A DNA stretch of 64,000 nt from Rhodoferax sp. (GCF_023700745.1 NZ_JAMPYG010000006.1:89502-153501), one strand, 5' to 3'; shown: positions 1-9,442, counted from the stretch's first letter. A program made the numbers and translations. The notes: a model not told the origin generated them from the letters alone.

Positions 1-1
1 C

Positions 2-370
2 AACAACGAAAAGGAACTGCCCGACGCTTTTTTGCGGCGCTGCTTTTTCCACTACATCAGGTTCCCCGACGCGGCGACCATGAAGCAGATTGTGGACGTG
101 CACTTCCCCGGCCTCAAGGCCGAGTTGCTGAGTGCCGCCATGAAAACCTTTTTTGACGTGCGCAACTTGCCGGGCCTGAAAAAGAAACCGTCCACCAGCG
201 AGTTGCTCGACTGGCTCAAGCTGCTGCTGGCGCAGGACATTCCGCTGTCGGCCCTGCAAACCCAGGACGACAAGGTGGCGGTGCCACCGCTGGTCGGCGC
301 GTTGCTGAAAAACGAACAGGACGTGACCCTGTTTGAAAAACTGGTGTTCATGCAGAGCCGCAATCGGTAA
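2..370 (+). CDS. MoxR-family AAA+ ATPase, C-terminal part (cut by window start)
   Basis: The reading frame is open from the first bases, so only the last 122 residues are present. They begin with the NEKELPDAFLRRC segment, which matches the sensor-2/lid region of MoxR-type AAA+ ATPases, followed by a helical C-terminus. MoxR ATPases act with VWA-domain partners as chaperones in cofactor insertion or complex maturation, and a CoxE-like VWA protein follows at 1187. The Walker motifs would lie upstream of the window, so the assignment rests on the C-terminal part and on the neighbour. Confidence 0.8.
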   Translation, partial: NNEKELPDAFLRRCFFHYIRFPDAATMKQIVDVHFPGLKAELLSAAMKTFFDVRNLPGLKKKPSTSELLDWLKLLLAQDIPLSALQTQDDKVAVPPLVGALLKNEQDVTLFEKLVFMQSRNR

Positions 371-583
371 GTGGTGTTGCCCATGGTAAAGCCCTCGGAG
401 CCTGCGAGTGGACACACAGTCCAAGAACATGGGGTGCGTCACCCGCGCGGCAGGCCCACTGGGCAGCTTCCTCATACTGGGGTACCAGAAATCGTCAGCC
501 GCCCAGTGGGTCTGTCCCGCTCACCGCTCTGACCCATCAATACCAAGGCACCTCTGCTTGAAAAATGACAGATGGAGAAAACC

Positions 584-1180
584 ATGGCTTTTGTCGAACC
601 GGTCACCCTGACACAAAACGGCATCACGCTGAGCCCTCTGAGCCTGGTGCACGAAGACGGCCTGCGCCAGGCTGCAGCGGATGGCGAGCTCTGGAACATT
701 CGGGTCACCTCGGTGCCCGAGCCAGAAAATACCCGCCAATACATCGAAGATGCGCTGGCCATGCGCGAGGCCGGCAACCGTTTTGCGTTTGCTGTCACAG
801 AGACCGGCACCGGCAAAGTACTGGGTTGCACCAGCTACCACGACATCATTCCCGCTGTCAAACGTGTCGAAATCGGCTACACCTGGTATGCCAAAAGCGT
901 ACAGCGCACGCACGTCAACAGCACCTGCAAGATGCTGTTGCTGACGCACGCGTTTGATACGCTGGGCTGCCACGTGGTGGGCTGGCGCACCGACAACTTC
1001 AACTTTGCCAGCCAAGCCGCCATCGAACGACTCGGTGCCAAAAAAGATGGCATCATCCGTGGCCACGCCCTGCGCCGCGACGGCACCATCCGCGACACCG
1101 TGATGTACAGCCTGCGGGCTGGCGAATGGCCCGAGGTCCGGGCACAGTTGCAGTACCTGCTGGATAAACCACGCCCCTGA
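584..1180 (+). CDS. GNAT N-acetyltransferase, RimJ/RimL type
   Basis: 198 residues resembling the RimJ/RimL branch of the GNAT fold, which moves an acetyl group from acetyl-CoA to an amine. Seen: LGCTSYHDI and KRVEIGYTWY (core beta strands) and a late VVGWRTDNFNFASQAAIERLGAKKDGIIRGH segment typical of the acetyl-CoA end of this branch. An ATG at 572 is also in frame, but GGAG lies just before the ATG at 584, so I place the start there. It sits between the MoxR and VWA genes, six bases before the latter. The substrate is unknown. Confidence 0.8.
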   Translation: MAFVEPVTLTQNGITLSPLSLVHEDGLRQAAADGELWNIRVTSVPEPENTRQYIEDALAMREAGNRFAFAVTETGTGKVLGCTSYHDIIPAVKRVEIGYTWYAKSVQRTHVNSTCKMLLLTHAFDTLGCHVVGWRTDNFNFASQAAIERLGAKKDGIIRGHALRRDGTIRDTVMYSLRAGEWPEVRAQLQYLLDKPRP

Positions 1181-1186
1181 CGTCCC

Positions 1187-2401
1187 ATGCTGATCGACTT
1201 CTTTTACACCCTGCGCGCAGCCAAACTACCGGTTTCGGTCAAGGAATTCCTGACCCTGCTCGAAGCGCTGAAACTCGGTGTGGTCGGGCCCAAGACGGCC
1301 CGGTCCAACGACGACAGCAACAACCCCATCGGCTACAAGATTGACGATTTTTATTTTCTTTCCCGTGCCACCCTGGTCAAGGACGAAAAGCATTACGACA
1401 AGTTCGACAAGGCTTTTTCTGCCTACTTCAAGGGCATCGAGTTGGTGACCGATTTCACCCAGGACGTTCCGCTGGACTGGCTGCGCCAGACCCTGGAAAA
1501 GCACCTGAGCCCCGAAGAAAAAGCCGCGATCGAAAAGATGGGCTGGGACGAGCTCATGGAGACGCTCAAAAAACGGCTGGAAGAGCAGAAAGAACGCCAC
1601 GAAGGCGGCAGCAAATGGATTGGCACCGGCGGCACCAGCCCCTTTGGCCACGGTGGCTACAACCCGCAAGGCATCCGCATTGGCGGTGCCGGTAAAAACA
1701 AAAACGCGGTGAAGGTGTGGGAGCAGCGCGCCTACAAGGATTACGACGACAGCCAGGAGCTGGGCACGCGCAACATCAAGGTGGCGCTGCGCCGCCTGCG
1801 CAAGTTTGCCCGCGAAGGCCATGTGGAAGAGCTGGACCTGCCTGACACCATCCGCGCCACGGCCGCCAATGCCGGCTACCTTGACATCAAAATGGTGCCG
1901 GAGCGCCACAACAACGTCAAGGTGTTGCTGCTGATGGATGTGGGCGGCACCATGGACGAGCACATTGCGCGGGTCGAAGAGCTGTTTTCAGCCGCCAAAA
2001 CCGAGTTCAAGCACCTGGAGTTTTATTACTTCCACAACTGCGTCTATGACTTCATGTGGAAAAACAACCGGCGCCGCTATGCCGAAAAATTTGCCACCTG
2101 GGACATCATCCGCAAATACAACAAGGACTACAAGCTGATCTTCATCGGCGACGCCACCATGAGCCCGTATGAAATTTTGCAGCCCGGTGGCAGCGTCGAA
2201 TACAACAACGAAGAGGCCGGTGTCGAGTGGCTGGGACGCCTGACCAGCGCCTTCCCCCGCTTTGCCTGGATCAACCCTGAACCGCAGGGCGTGTGGCAAT
2301 ACCGCCAGAGCATCAGCATCGTGCAGCAACTCATGAGCCAGCGCATGTTCCCGCTCACCCTCAAGGGGCTGGAAGACAGCATGCGACTGCTGAGCAAATG
2401 A
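1187..2401 (+). CDS. VWA domain-containing CoxE-like protein
   Basis: 404 residues. The N-terminal half is CoxE/YeaD-like and charged; a glycine-rich linker (GTGGTSPFGHGGYNPQG) precedes a von Willebrand A domain starting near residue 245 with VLLLMDVGGTMDEH. That is the MIDAS position in the DxGGT form common in this family rather than the usual DxSxS. Such proteins partner MoxR ATPases in maturation of metalloenzymes or surface complexes; the MoxR gene lies upstream, separated by a GNAT gene. The stop codon overlaps the tamA start as ATGA, so translation may be coupled. Confidence 0.85.
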   Translation: MLIDFFYTLRAAKLPVSVKEFLTLLEALKLGVVGPKTARSNDDSNNPIGYKIDDFYFLSRATLVKDEKHYDKFDKAFSAYFKGIELVTDFTQDVPLDWLRQTLEKHLSPEEKAAIEKMGWDELMETLKKRLEEQKERHEGGSKWIGTGGTSPFGHGGYNPQGIRIGGAGKNKNAVKVWEQRAYKDYDDSQELGTRNIKVALRRLRKFAREGHVEELDLPDTIRATAANAGYLDIKMVPERHNNVKVLLLMDVGGTMDEHIARVEELFSAAKTEFKHLEFYYFHNCVYDFMWKNNRRRYAEKFATWDIIRKYNKDYKLIFIGDATMSPYEILQPGGSVEYNNEEAGVEWLGRLTSAFPRFAWINPEPQGVWQYRQSISIVQQLMSQRMFPLTLKGLEDSMRLLSK

Positions 2402-4212
2402 AGCGCTGTTGTCTGACCGTCGCCCTGATGCTGTTGTTACCTTGGGTCGTGGCCGCAGAACCGGCGCTGACGGAACCCAGCGACATGCGGGTCAGGCCGG
2501 CCTTTGTGCTCAATATTGAGGCACCAGATGACATCAAGGATCTGCTCACGCGCCACCTGGAACTGCAGCGCTACCGCGAGCTGACCGACCTGAGCGATGA
2601 CGAACTGGCGCGCCTGATGCGCCAGGCACAGGGGGACGCACGCCGGCTGCTCGGCACGCTGGGCTATTTTTCGCCGGTCATCGCCATGGCGGTCGAAACG
2701 GCTGTTGCCGGTACGCGGGTGGTCAACATCACGGTTACACCCGGTGCAGCCACGCGCATCGAACAAGTCACGATTCAATTTACCGGTGCCATTGCCAGCG
2801 ACGCGCTGGCCACCGCCCAGCGCGAGCAGATCCAGGACAGTTGGTCACTGCGCGCAGGCAGCCGCTTCACCCAGAATGCCTGGGATGCGGCCAAGCAACA
2901 AGCCCTGCGCCAACTCACCACGCTGCGTTTCCCGGCCGGGCGCATCGGCGCCTCGCTGGCCGAGATTGACCCCGAAACCCGACAGGCGCACTTGCAGCTC
3001 ACGCTGGACTCCGGTCCTGCCTATCGCATGGGGGAACTGAGCATTGAGGGTTTGCAGCGTTATGACATGGCGCTGGTGCAACGCCTTGCCCGTCTCAGCC
3101 TGGGGGACGATTACAGCCAGGCCGAGCTGGTGGCGGCCCAGCAACGCCTGTCCGACAGCGGCTACTTTGACTCGGCCTTTGTTTCTCTGGACACCAGTGC
3201 CAACCCGGATGCGGCCCCGGTGCAGGTGAAACTGCGCGAAGCCCGGCTGCAAAAACTGGTGCTCGGTATCGGTGCCAGCACCGACAGCGGGCCACGGCTG
3301 TCGGCAGAGCACACCCACCACAAAGTACCCGGCATCGGCTGGCGTGCGCAAAGCAAGCTGCAACTGGACCGTGAAACCCGCGCCATCGGCAGCGAGTTGA
3401 GCGCCCCACCCGACCCATCCAATTGGCGCTGGGCGGTCTCTGGTTTGCTGCAAAACCAGCAATTGGGCACACTGGATGTCACCAGCCAGCGTTTGCGTGG
3501 CGGGCGCAAGCAAAATAATGAACGCATCGATCGCAACCTGTATGTCCAGTACGACCGCGCCGAAACAGTGGACACCGACACCACACAACCCGTCATCGCC
3601 CAGTCCCTGAGCGCCAACTACGCCTTTACCGTGCGCAACTACGACAGCCTGCCTTTCCCATCAAGCGGCTGGGGTTGGGGCGCCGAGGTGGGCGGGGGCA
3701 CCACTCTGGGCAGCGAGCGCCAGGCCTACACCCGCTTGCTGACCCGCTGGCAGGGGTTTTGGGGACTGGGCCAGGAAGGCAGCACCCGCGCCAGCGCTGG
3801 CCGCCTGGCAATGCGCGCCATGGCGGGCGCCGTGATCGCCAAAGACGGCATCAACCTGCCCAGTACCCAGTTGTTTTTGGCGGGTGGTGACAACAGCGTG
3901 CGCGGCTATGGCTTCAATGACATCGGTGTGACGTTGGCCGACGGCAGCATCACCGCAGGGCGTTACCTGGCTACGGGCAGCTTGGAGTGGCAGCGCCCGA
4001 TCCGGCTCGATGGCAAGCCGAGCGACTGGGAAAGCACAGTGTTTGTGGACGCCGGGGCCGTGGCCAACAAGCCAGCCGAGCTCACAGCCAAGGTCGGCGT
4101 GGGTGTCGGCGCACGCTGGAAAAGCCCGGTCGGACCGCTGCAGATTGACCTGGCTTACGGTGTCGATGTTCAGCGTTTGCGTTTGCACATGAACCTGGGC
4201 TTTACCTTCTGA
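2398..4212 (+). CDS. tamA: TamA, BamA/Omp85-family outer membrane assembly factor
   Basis: 604 residues from the ATG overlapping the previous stop; a longer frame from 2293 is possible, but only the 2398 start gives a signal peptide (MKRCC...LLLPWVVAAEP). POTRA-like repeats follow (FSPVIAMAVE, YRMGELSIEGLQRYD, SGYFDSAFVSLD), then a 16-stranded-barrel-like C-terminal half with FLAGGDNSVRGYGFNDIG, which fits the conserved VRGY/F signature of Omp85 proteins, and a terminal aromatic residue. With TamB it forms the translocation and assembly module linking inner and outer membranes. The family is clear and tamB follows directly. Confidence 0.93.
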   Translation: MKRCCLTVALMLLLPWVVAAEPALTEPSDMRVRPAFVLNIEAPDDIKDLLTRHLELQRYRELTDLSDDELARLMRQAQGDARRLLGTLGYFSPVIAMAVETAVAGTRVVNITVTPGAATRIEQVTIQFTGAIASDALATAQREQIQDSWSLRAGSRFTQNAWDAAKQQALRQLTTLRFPAGRIGASLAEIDPETRQAHLQLTLDSGPAYRMGELSIEGLQRYDMALVQRLARLSLGDDYSQAELVAAQQRLSDSGYFDSAFVSLDTSANPDAAPVQVKLREARLQKLVLGIGASTDSGPRLSAEHTHHKVPGIGWRAQSKLQLDRETRAIGSELSAPPDPSNWRWAVSGLLQNQQLGTLDVTSQRLRGGRKQNNERIDRNLYVQYDRAETVDTDTTQPVIAQSLSANYAFTVRNYDSLPFPSSGWGWGAEVGGGTTLGSERQAYTRLLTRWQGFWGLGQEGSTRASAGRLAMRAMAGAVIAKDGINLPSTQLFLAGGDNSVRGYGFNDIGVTLADGSITAGRYLATGSLEWQRPIRLDGKPSDWESTVFVDAGAVANKPAELTAKVGVGVGARWKSPVGPLQIDLAYGVDVQRLRLHMNLGFTF

Positions 4213-7200
4213 TGAACGCCCTGCGCCTGGGTCTGAAACTACTGGCCGCGTCACTGCTGACCATGCTGGCGCTGACGGCGGCACTGTGGCTATGGAGCGG
4301 CGCCAGCGACTCGCTCGCGACCCTGCTGACGCGCTTGCAGCGTTTCTTGCCGGCCGGACAAACGCTGGAGGCCAAGGGTGTGCAGGGTTCGCTGCGCGCG
4401 GGCGGTCACATCGACTGGCTGCGCTGGCGAAGCGGCGCGCTCAGTGTGGAAATGCAGGACATTGGCATCGCCTGGACACTGGCCCCCCTGCTCAACAAAC
4501 AACTGCGCCTGAGCGAGCTTAGCATCGCGGCCCTGACCGTTGACGACCAGCGCCCCAGTGCCAACGCCGGCCCCCCCACGCCACCCACCGATTTGCGTCT
4601 GCCAATCAACGTGGATGTGCCGTTCAAAGTCGCCAGCCTCAACTGGACCGGCAGCACCACGCTGCAGATCACCGGGGTCAGCGGTCACTACCGGTTTGAC
4701 GGTCAAAACCACACCCTGGAACAGGGGCGCAGCCTGGTTTCGGCCGGAAATTACCAACTCAGCGGCCAATTGCAGGCGACCGCTCCGATGGCACTGACGC
4801 TGCAAGTCCAGGGGTTGGTGCAAACCACCCTGCCATCCAGCCCGCAGCCCTTGCTGGTCGCGGCGACGGCCCAGATCACGGGCGAGCTGGACGGGCCGGA
4901 TGCGGCGCTGGCCTTGCAGGCCAGCTTGAACCCGGAGGCAGCCGCTGGTCCGACTGCGCGGCCCGCCTCCTCAGAAGCCATGCACGCCGAGGTGTCTGCA
5001 CAAATCAGTCCCTGGCAGGCCCAGCCCCTGACCCAAGCCCAGGCCCGCTGGCAAGCGCTGGATCTGGCGGCACTGTGGCCTCAGGCGCCGCAAACCCAGC
5101 TCAGCGGCGAGGCCAGCGTGACACCGCACGCCGCGGCCTGGCAGGGCCTGATCAAACTAGCCAACGCCCGACCCGGCCCATGGAACCAGCAACGCCTGCC
5201 GTTTGACAGCTTGCAGGCCAGTTTGACCTATGACCATGGTCAATGGGCACTGCAATCCGTCCATGCCGAGGGCGCTGGCGGCAGCATCACAGGTGCAGGC
5301 CAATTCAAGGCCGGCCAGTGGCAAGGCAAGACCAGCCTGAACAAGCTCAATCCCGGTGCCATCGACTCGCGGCTGGCCAATGCGACCATAAGCGGCGAGC
5401 TGCAGGCCGAGCAAACCTCCAAGGGCATTGCCTTCAAAGCGCAGTTGGCAGCAGCCCCCAGCAAGGGCAAATCAGGCAAAGCCAGCCAGCTCGCGACCCG
5501 TCTGCACGCCCTGCAGTTGCAACACCTGCAAGCGCAAGGCGTGTGGGCAGCCCCCCATTTGACCCTGAGCGCGCTCACCATTGATGCGCAGGACGCGCAC
5601 CTTGAGGGCAGTCTCGCCTACCACCAGGACACACGGGCGACGCAAGGCAAATTGGCCTTGAACCTGCCCGGCCTGAGGGCCGACCTGGACGGCCGCCTGG
5701 CCAGCCAGGAAGGCCAAGGCACACTGGCGATCAACATGACGGATGCCAGCCTGGCCAGCCAATGGCTCAAGCGCTGGCCGGCGGTGGCCAGCGCCTTGCC
5801 GGACACCCGCCTGGGTGGGGCGGCCCGTCTCGATGCCCGCTGGCAAGGTGGTTGGCAACAGCAGGGGCGAACCCTGTTCATGGATGCCAGACTGCGTGCG
5901 CCACAACTGGTCTGGCGCAGCAATCCAGCCAGCCAAGGGGCTACACCCGACGAGGGGCGGCTGCTTGGGCTTGAGGCTGACCTGTCTGGCACCCTGCCCG
6001 CCCTGACATTGCGCACCCAGGGCCGTGCCGACATCGGCGTTCGCCAGTTGGATTGGCAAGCGCAAGCCAGGGCCGGATGGCGCAAGGCTGGCCACTGGCA
6101 AGGCAGCCTGGATCAACTCAAACTCACGGCCAGGGACGGCAAGCAGCCAGGACTTTGGACATTGCAGGCGGACACCGGCAACAACCCGCCCGTGATGCTG
6201 GACTGGCTAACCAGCAGCCTGGAGCACACCCTGACCTTGTCGGCCGGTAGTGCCCGGCTGCAAGGTCCTCAGCCAGAAGAGGCCCGCCTGAGCTGGCAGC
6301 CCATGCGCTGGTCACAGCCGCTGGCCCAGGCCGCAAAACAATCCAGCTCCCAAGCACAGTGGTACAGCCAGGGCCGGATCAGCCACCTGCCGCTGGCCTG
6401 GCTCGAAGCCCTGAGCGACAAGACCATGGCCGACCTGGGTTTGAGCAGCGATCTGATTCTTGGCGGCAGCTGGGAGGCCAGGCAAACCGATGCCTTGCAC
6501 CTGAGCGCCACGCTGGAGCGGATCTCGGGCGACCTGCGCCTGCGCGCCGATCAAAACCGCCAGGATGCCTTACCCGCCGGCATGCGCGAAGCCCGGCTGG
6601 AAATCAACCTCGACGCCGGCGCCCTGTCGAGCAGCCTGCGCTGGGACAGCGTGCGTGCCGGTAAGGCATTGATGGCCTTCAGTACCCAACTCCAGCCGCA
6701 GGGTAACGGCTGGCGCCTGGACCAGCAGGTACCGATTGGCGGCAGCCTGCAGATCCAGATGCCCCCCGTGGACGCCTGGTCGGTATTGGCACCACCCGGC
6801 TGGCGCCTGCGCGGCACCATGGATGCCAACATCACGCTCTCCGGCACCCTGGCCTTGCCCCAATGGGATGGCCGCTTGCAAGCGCGTGACCTGGCGGTGC
6901 GTTCGGTGGTGGACGGCATCGACTTCAGCCAGGGCAGACTCAGCGCCCGGCTGCATGGGCAACAAATGGACATTGAAGAATTCACCTTGCAGGGCGCTGC
7001 CACCTCAGCGGGGAGCGGTGGCGAACTGACGATGACCGGCTCGGTGTTCTGGCTGGCCAGCAAGACCGAAGCCGATTTTTTGTCGCACCTGTCGATGGCA
7101 CTGGATGTACAAGCCAAAGCCTTGCGCCTGAGCAACCGGTCCGACCGGCGCCTGGTGGTCTCTGGCAAATTGGCGACCCAGTTGAGGGATTCCCGCTTGA

Positions 7201-8066
7201 CACTGCGTGGCAATTTGGCCGCCGACCAGGCACTGATCATGCTGCCCGATGACAGCGCGCCACAACTCAGTGATGATGTGCTGGTGCGTGGCAAGACAGC
7301 CAAGGTACAAACACCTGTCGCACCGGACAAAACCGCCAGCCCGGACCCGCACCTTGTGACCGACTTGCTCATCGAACTTGATCTCGGCCCCGACTTTCAG
7401 ATGCGGGGCCGCGGCCTGGACACCCGGCTCGCCGGCAAGCTGTCGCTGCACGCCATTGACAGGGAACGTCCCAACCTGACCGGTACGGTGCGCACGGTGC
7501 GCGGCACCTACCGGGCTTATGGCCAGCGTCTGGATATTGAGCACGGCATCGTCCGTTTTGTCGGCGCGGTCGATAACCCGATGCTGGACATTCTGGCGAT
7601 TCGCCCCCAACTCAGCCAGCGGGTGGGGGTGCAGGTGAATGGCACGGCACTGTCTCCCATCGTGCGGCTGTACGCCGAACCTGACCTGCCGGAGGCCGAA
7701 AAACTGGCCTGGCTGGTGCTGGGCCGCTCTGCCAGCGGCCGTGGTGGTGAGGCCGCCTTGCTGCAGCAGGCGGCGCTGGCCTTGCTCGGTGGCAGCGGCC
7801 AGGGACCGAGTGCCAGCCTGACGCAGGCGCTGGGGCTGGATGACTTGAGCTTCAGTGGCAGCAATGGCCGCGACACCGCCTCGGGCGCCACGGTCACGAT
7901 CGGAAAACGGCTCAGCAAGGATTTTTACGTGGCTTATGAAAACGGCCTGGCGGGTACCATGGGTGTTTTCACCATTTTTTATGATCTGTCCCGGCGCCTG
8001 ACACTGCGCGCCCAGACCGGCGAGCAAAGCGCCGTCGATCTGATCTGGACCTTGCGTTACGACTGA
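4212..8066 (+). CDS. tamB: TamB, translocation and assembly module inner-membrane subunit
   Basis: 1284 residues beginning with one membrane segment (LLAASLLTMLALTAALWLW), then a very long repetitive beta-rich region that fits a beta-taco groove, and a C-terminal DUF490/TamB domain (LTGTVRTVRGTYRAYGQRLDIEHG; DLPEAEKLAWLVLGR). TamB spans the periplasm and works with TamA in barrel-protein insertion and phospholipid transport to the outer membrane. The start codon shares one base with the tamA stop (TGATG). Length is normal for the family. Confidence 0.95.
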   Translation: MNALRLGLKLLAASLLTMLALTAALWLWSGASDSLATLLTRLQRFLPAGQTLEAKGVQGSLRAGGHIDWLRWRSGALSVEMQDIGIAWTLAPLLNKQLRLSELSIAALTVDDQRPSANAGPPTPPTDLRLPINVDVPFKVASLNWTGSTTLQITGVSGHYRFDGQNHTLEQGRSLVSAGNYQLSGQLQATAPMALTLQVQGLVQTTLPSSPQPLLVAATAQITGELDGPDAALALQASLNPEAAAGPTARPASSEAMHAEVSAQISPWQAQPLTQAQARWQALDLAALWPQAPQTQLSGEASVTPHAAAWQGLIKLANARPGPWNQQRLPFDSLQASLTYDHGQWALQSVHAEGAGGSITGAGQFKAGQWQGKTSLNKLNPGAIDSRLANATISGELQAEQTSKGIAFKAQLAAAPSKGKSGKASQLATRLHALQLQHLQAQGVWAAPHLTLSALTIDAQDAHLEGSLAYHQDTRATQGKLALNLPGLRADLDGRLASQEGQGTLAINMTDASLASQWLKRWPAVASALPDTRLGGAARLDARWQGGWQQQGRTLFMDARLRAPQLVWRSNPASQGATPDEGRLLGLEADLSGTLPALTLRTQGRADIGVRQLDWQAQARAGWRKAGHWQGSLDQLKLTARDGKQPGLWTLQADTGNNPPVMLDWLTSSLEHTLTLSAGSARLQGPQPEEARLSWQPMRWSQPLAQAAKQSSSQAQWYSQGRISHLPLAWLEALSDKTMADLGLSSDLILGGSWEARQTDALHLSATLERISGDLRLRADQNRQDALPAGMREARLEINLDAGALSSSLRWDSVRAGKALMAFSTQLQPQGNGWRLDQQVPIGGSLQIQMPPVDAWSVLAPPGWRLRGTMDANITLSGTLALPQWDGRLQARDLAVRSVVDGIDFSQGRLSARLHGQQMDIEEFTLQGAATSAGSGGELTMTGSVFWLASKTEADFLSHLSMALDVQAKALRLSNRSDRRLVVSGKLATQLRDSRLTLRGNLAADQALIMLPDDSAPQLSDDVLVRGKTAKVQTPVAPDKTASPDPHLVTDLLIELDLGPDFQMRGRGLDTRLAGKLSLHAIDRERPNLTGTVRTVRGTYRAYGQRLDIEHGIVRFVGAVDNPMLDILAIRPQLSQRVGVQVNGTALSPIVRLYAEPDLPEAEKLAWLVLGRSASGRGGEAALLQQAALALLGGSGQGPSASLTQALGLDDLSFSGSNGRDTASGATVTIGKRLSKDFYVAYENGLAGTMGVFTIFYDLSRRLTLRAQTGEQSAVDLIWTLRYD

Positions 8067-8168
8067 GCCACCCAGCCCAGAATCGCACAGCCAGTTCTGG
8101 TGTATTCTTCCACTTGCGATGAGTTGCTACAGGAAATTATTGTCCACACTATTTAATGAAAGCATCAC

Positions 8169-8606
8169 ATGAGTATTGCATCTGAATTCAAAGAGTTTGC
8201 CTTGAAGGGCAATGTCGTCGATCTTGCGGTCGGTGTCATCATTGGTGCCGCATTCGGCAAAATTGTCGATTCAATCGTCAAAGATCTGATCATGCCGCTG
8301 GTTGGCAAAGCCGTGGGCGGCCTCGATTTTTCCAACTACTTTCTACTGCTTTCCGACCCGCCTGCTGCATTTAATGGGCCAATGACCTATGAGGCGCTGA
8401 CGAAAGCTGGCGTGCCGCTATTCGCTTACGGGAACTTCATCTCTGTGGCTGTGAACTTCTTGATCCTGGCGTTCATCATTTTCATCATGATCCGCCAGAT
8501 CAACCGCATGAAGAAAGCAGCGCCACCGGCGCCTGCTGCGCCACCACCGGCCACGCCGGAGGACATCGTGCTGTTGCGGCAGATTCGCGATGCGCTCTCA
8601 AAATAG
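8169..8606 (+). CDS. mscL: Large-conductance mechanosensitive channel MscL (core copy)
   Basis: 145 residues. The N-terminus [35 protein letters not shown] is the MscL amphipathic helix plus TM1 pore signature; TM2 is [20 protein letters not shown], followed by an Ala/Pro linker and the cytoplasmic helix bundle ([15 protein letters not shown]). MscL is a pentameric emergency valve opened by membrane tension on osmotic downshift. A second, nearly identical copy lies at 25737-26165. This copy lies 200 bp upstream of the tRNA-Arg used as integration site. Confidence 0.97.
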   Translation: MSIASEFKEFALKGNVVDLAVGVIIGAAFGKIVDSIVKDLIMPLVGKAVGGLDFSNYFLLLSDPPAAFNGPMTYEALTKAGVPLFAYGNFISVAVNFLILAFIIFIMIRQINRMKKAAPPAPAAPPPATPEDIVLLRQIRDALSK

Positions 8607-8806
8607 TGCCATCGTTTGACAGTAGGTAACGCCGTTTTCTTCAGGGCCTGCAAAGTGAAAACTCTGCAGATGCGCTGAAGAAACGAGGGGGCCAACGAAA
8701 AAATTCACAAGGTCCCAGACCCCGATCACTTCAGAGTCTTCGCACCATCAATTTCCGGACAGGCAAAAGCCGAACAGCTTGGATTCAGCCGGTAAAATCA
8801 GGCATT

Positions 8807-8881
8807 CCCACCGTAGCACAATGGACAGTGCGCATGCCTCCTAAGCGTGAAATACAGGTTCGATTCCTGTCGGCGGGACCA
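8807..8881 (+). tRNA. tRNA-Arg (anticodon CCU), integration target
   Basis: Cloverleaf found by eye: acceptor CCCACCG/CGGCGGG, D stem GCAC/GTGC with loop AATGGACA, anticodon stem CATGC/GCGTG with loop CTCCTAA giving anticodon CCU for AGG codons, four-base variable region, T stem ACAGG/CCTGT with loop TTCGATT, then A and an encoded CCA. One A-C mismatch sits at position 4-69 of the acceptor stem and one T-G wobble in the anticodon stem. The last 23 bases are repeated at 38494-38516, marking the gene as the attachment site of the island. Confidence 0.93.
8859..8881 (+). repeat. Island left attachment core (attL), 3' end of tRNA-Arg
   Basis: These 23 bases (T loop to CCA) occur again, identical and in the same direction, at 38494-38516. 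The bases on either side differ, so the exact identity stops sharply. This is the usual pattern left by a tyrosine integrase that recombines inside a tRNA 3' end and keeps the gene intact. Confidence 0.92.
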
Positions 8882-8888
8882 GATTTGA

Positions 8889-8925
8889 AGCCGGATTGGT
8901 TTTTTACCATCCGGCTTTTTTATTT
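8889..8925 (+). terminator. Rho-independent terminator after tRNA-Arg
   Basis: AGCCGGAT and ATCCGGCT form an 8-bp stem, extended by GGT/ACC across a bulge, followed by a T-rich run. It lies on the island side of attL; nothing similar follows attR. The island therefore supplies the transcription stop for the tRNA and shields its own left end. Confidence 0.8.
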
Positions 8926-8994
8926 TCCCCTATGAAAACCTGCTTTTTGCGTTCAGTGACGTTCGCCATAGTTTGGCACGTTCCAGACAAACAC

Positions 8995-9187
8995 GGGGGT
9001 ACATTTGGGGGTATTTTTTAAACAATTGGGGGTATATGGCCAAGACGTGGGCCGTGACTCATTCGATTTGCCGGGTTTCCCCGGCTTAGCGCCTGATGCG
9101 CTCTCGCTGGCCAGGGCGCGAAGCTGGAGGAAACTTGCGCAAAAGTACCCCCAAATCGGGGGTACTTGCGGCACAAACTGGGGGTAT
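8995..9187. repeat. GGGGGTAY repeat cluster, left island end (integrase arm-site or iteron candidate)
   Basis: Direct copies of GGGGGTAC/T at 8995, 9007 and 9028, an inverted pair with a 5-base spacer at 9145-9165, and another direct copy at 9180. The first two, 12 bp apart, belong to a 23-bp block found unchanged at 38421-38443 just upstream of the integrase. No gene is visible here; shared placement at both ends suits integrase arm-type binding sites. Confidence 0.7.
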
Positions 9188-9247
9188 TTTTGTCAGCATT
9201 CGCCAAGCTTCAGGGACGTTTTTCTTCGGGGTATAGACAAAAGAAGT

Positions 9248-9330
9248 GGGGGCACTGGGGGCAACTGTGGATAACTACCCTAACTGATTGTCAGTATTGA
9301 CGAATTCTGCCCCCACCTTGACCGGGGGCA
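9248..9330. repeat. GGGGGCA repeat cluster, left island end
   Basis: GGGGGCA at 9248-9254 and 9257-9263, then TGCCCCC at 9308 and GGGGGCA at 9324 as an inverted pair. Three TGCCCCC copies occur near the other end (37035, 37068, 37132). Together with the DnaA box between them these look like iterons or protein-binding sites. The whole stretch 8926-9442 holds no convincing gene. Confidence 0.55.
9266..9274. promoter_or_regulatory. DnaA box (perfect TGTGGATAA)
   Basis: TGTGGATAA is the complement of the strongest DnaA box, TTATCCACA. It sits directly after two GGGGGCA repeats and about 170 bp from the end of the DUF927 gene. A single 9-mer can occur by chance, but the setting suggests a small origin used after excision. 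Confidence 0.5.
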
Positions 9331-9442
9331 CTTGGGCTGCAGTCAGTTTCAAGGGCTTTCGCTAACGCCCGGTCATTTGCGCCGCTTTGACCACCGGGAT
9401 CGGCTGGCCATCAGGTTCATGGCACCTGCCATTTCGTGACGA

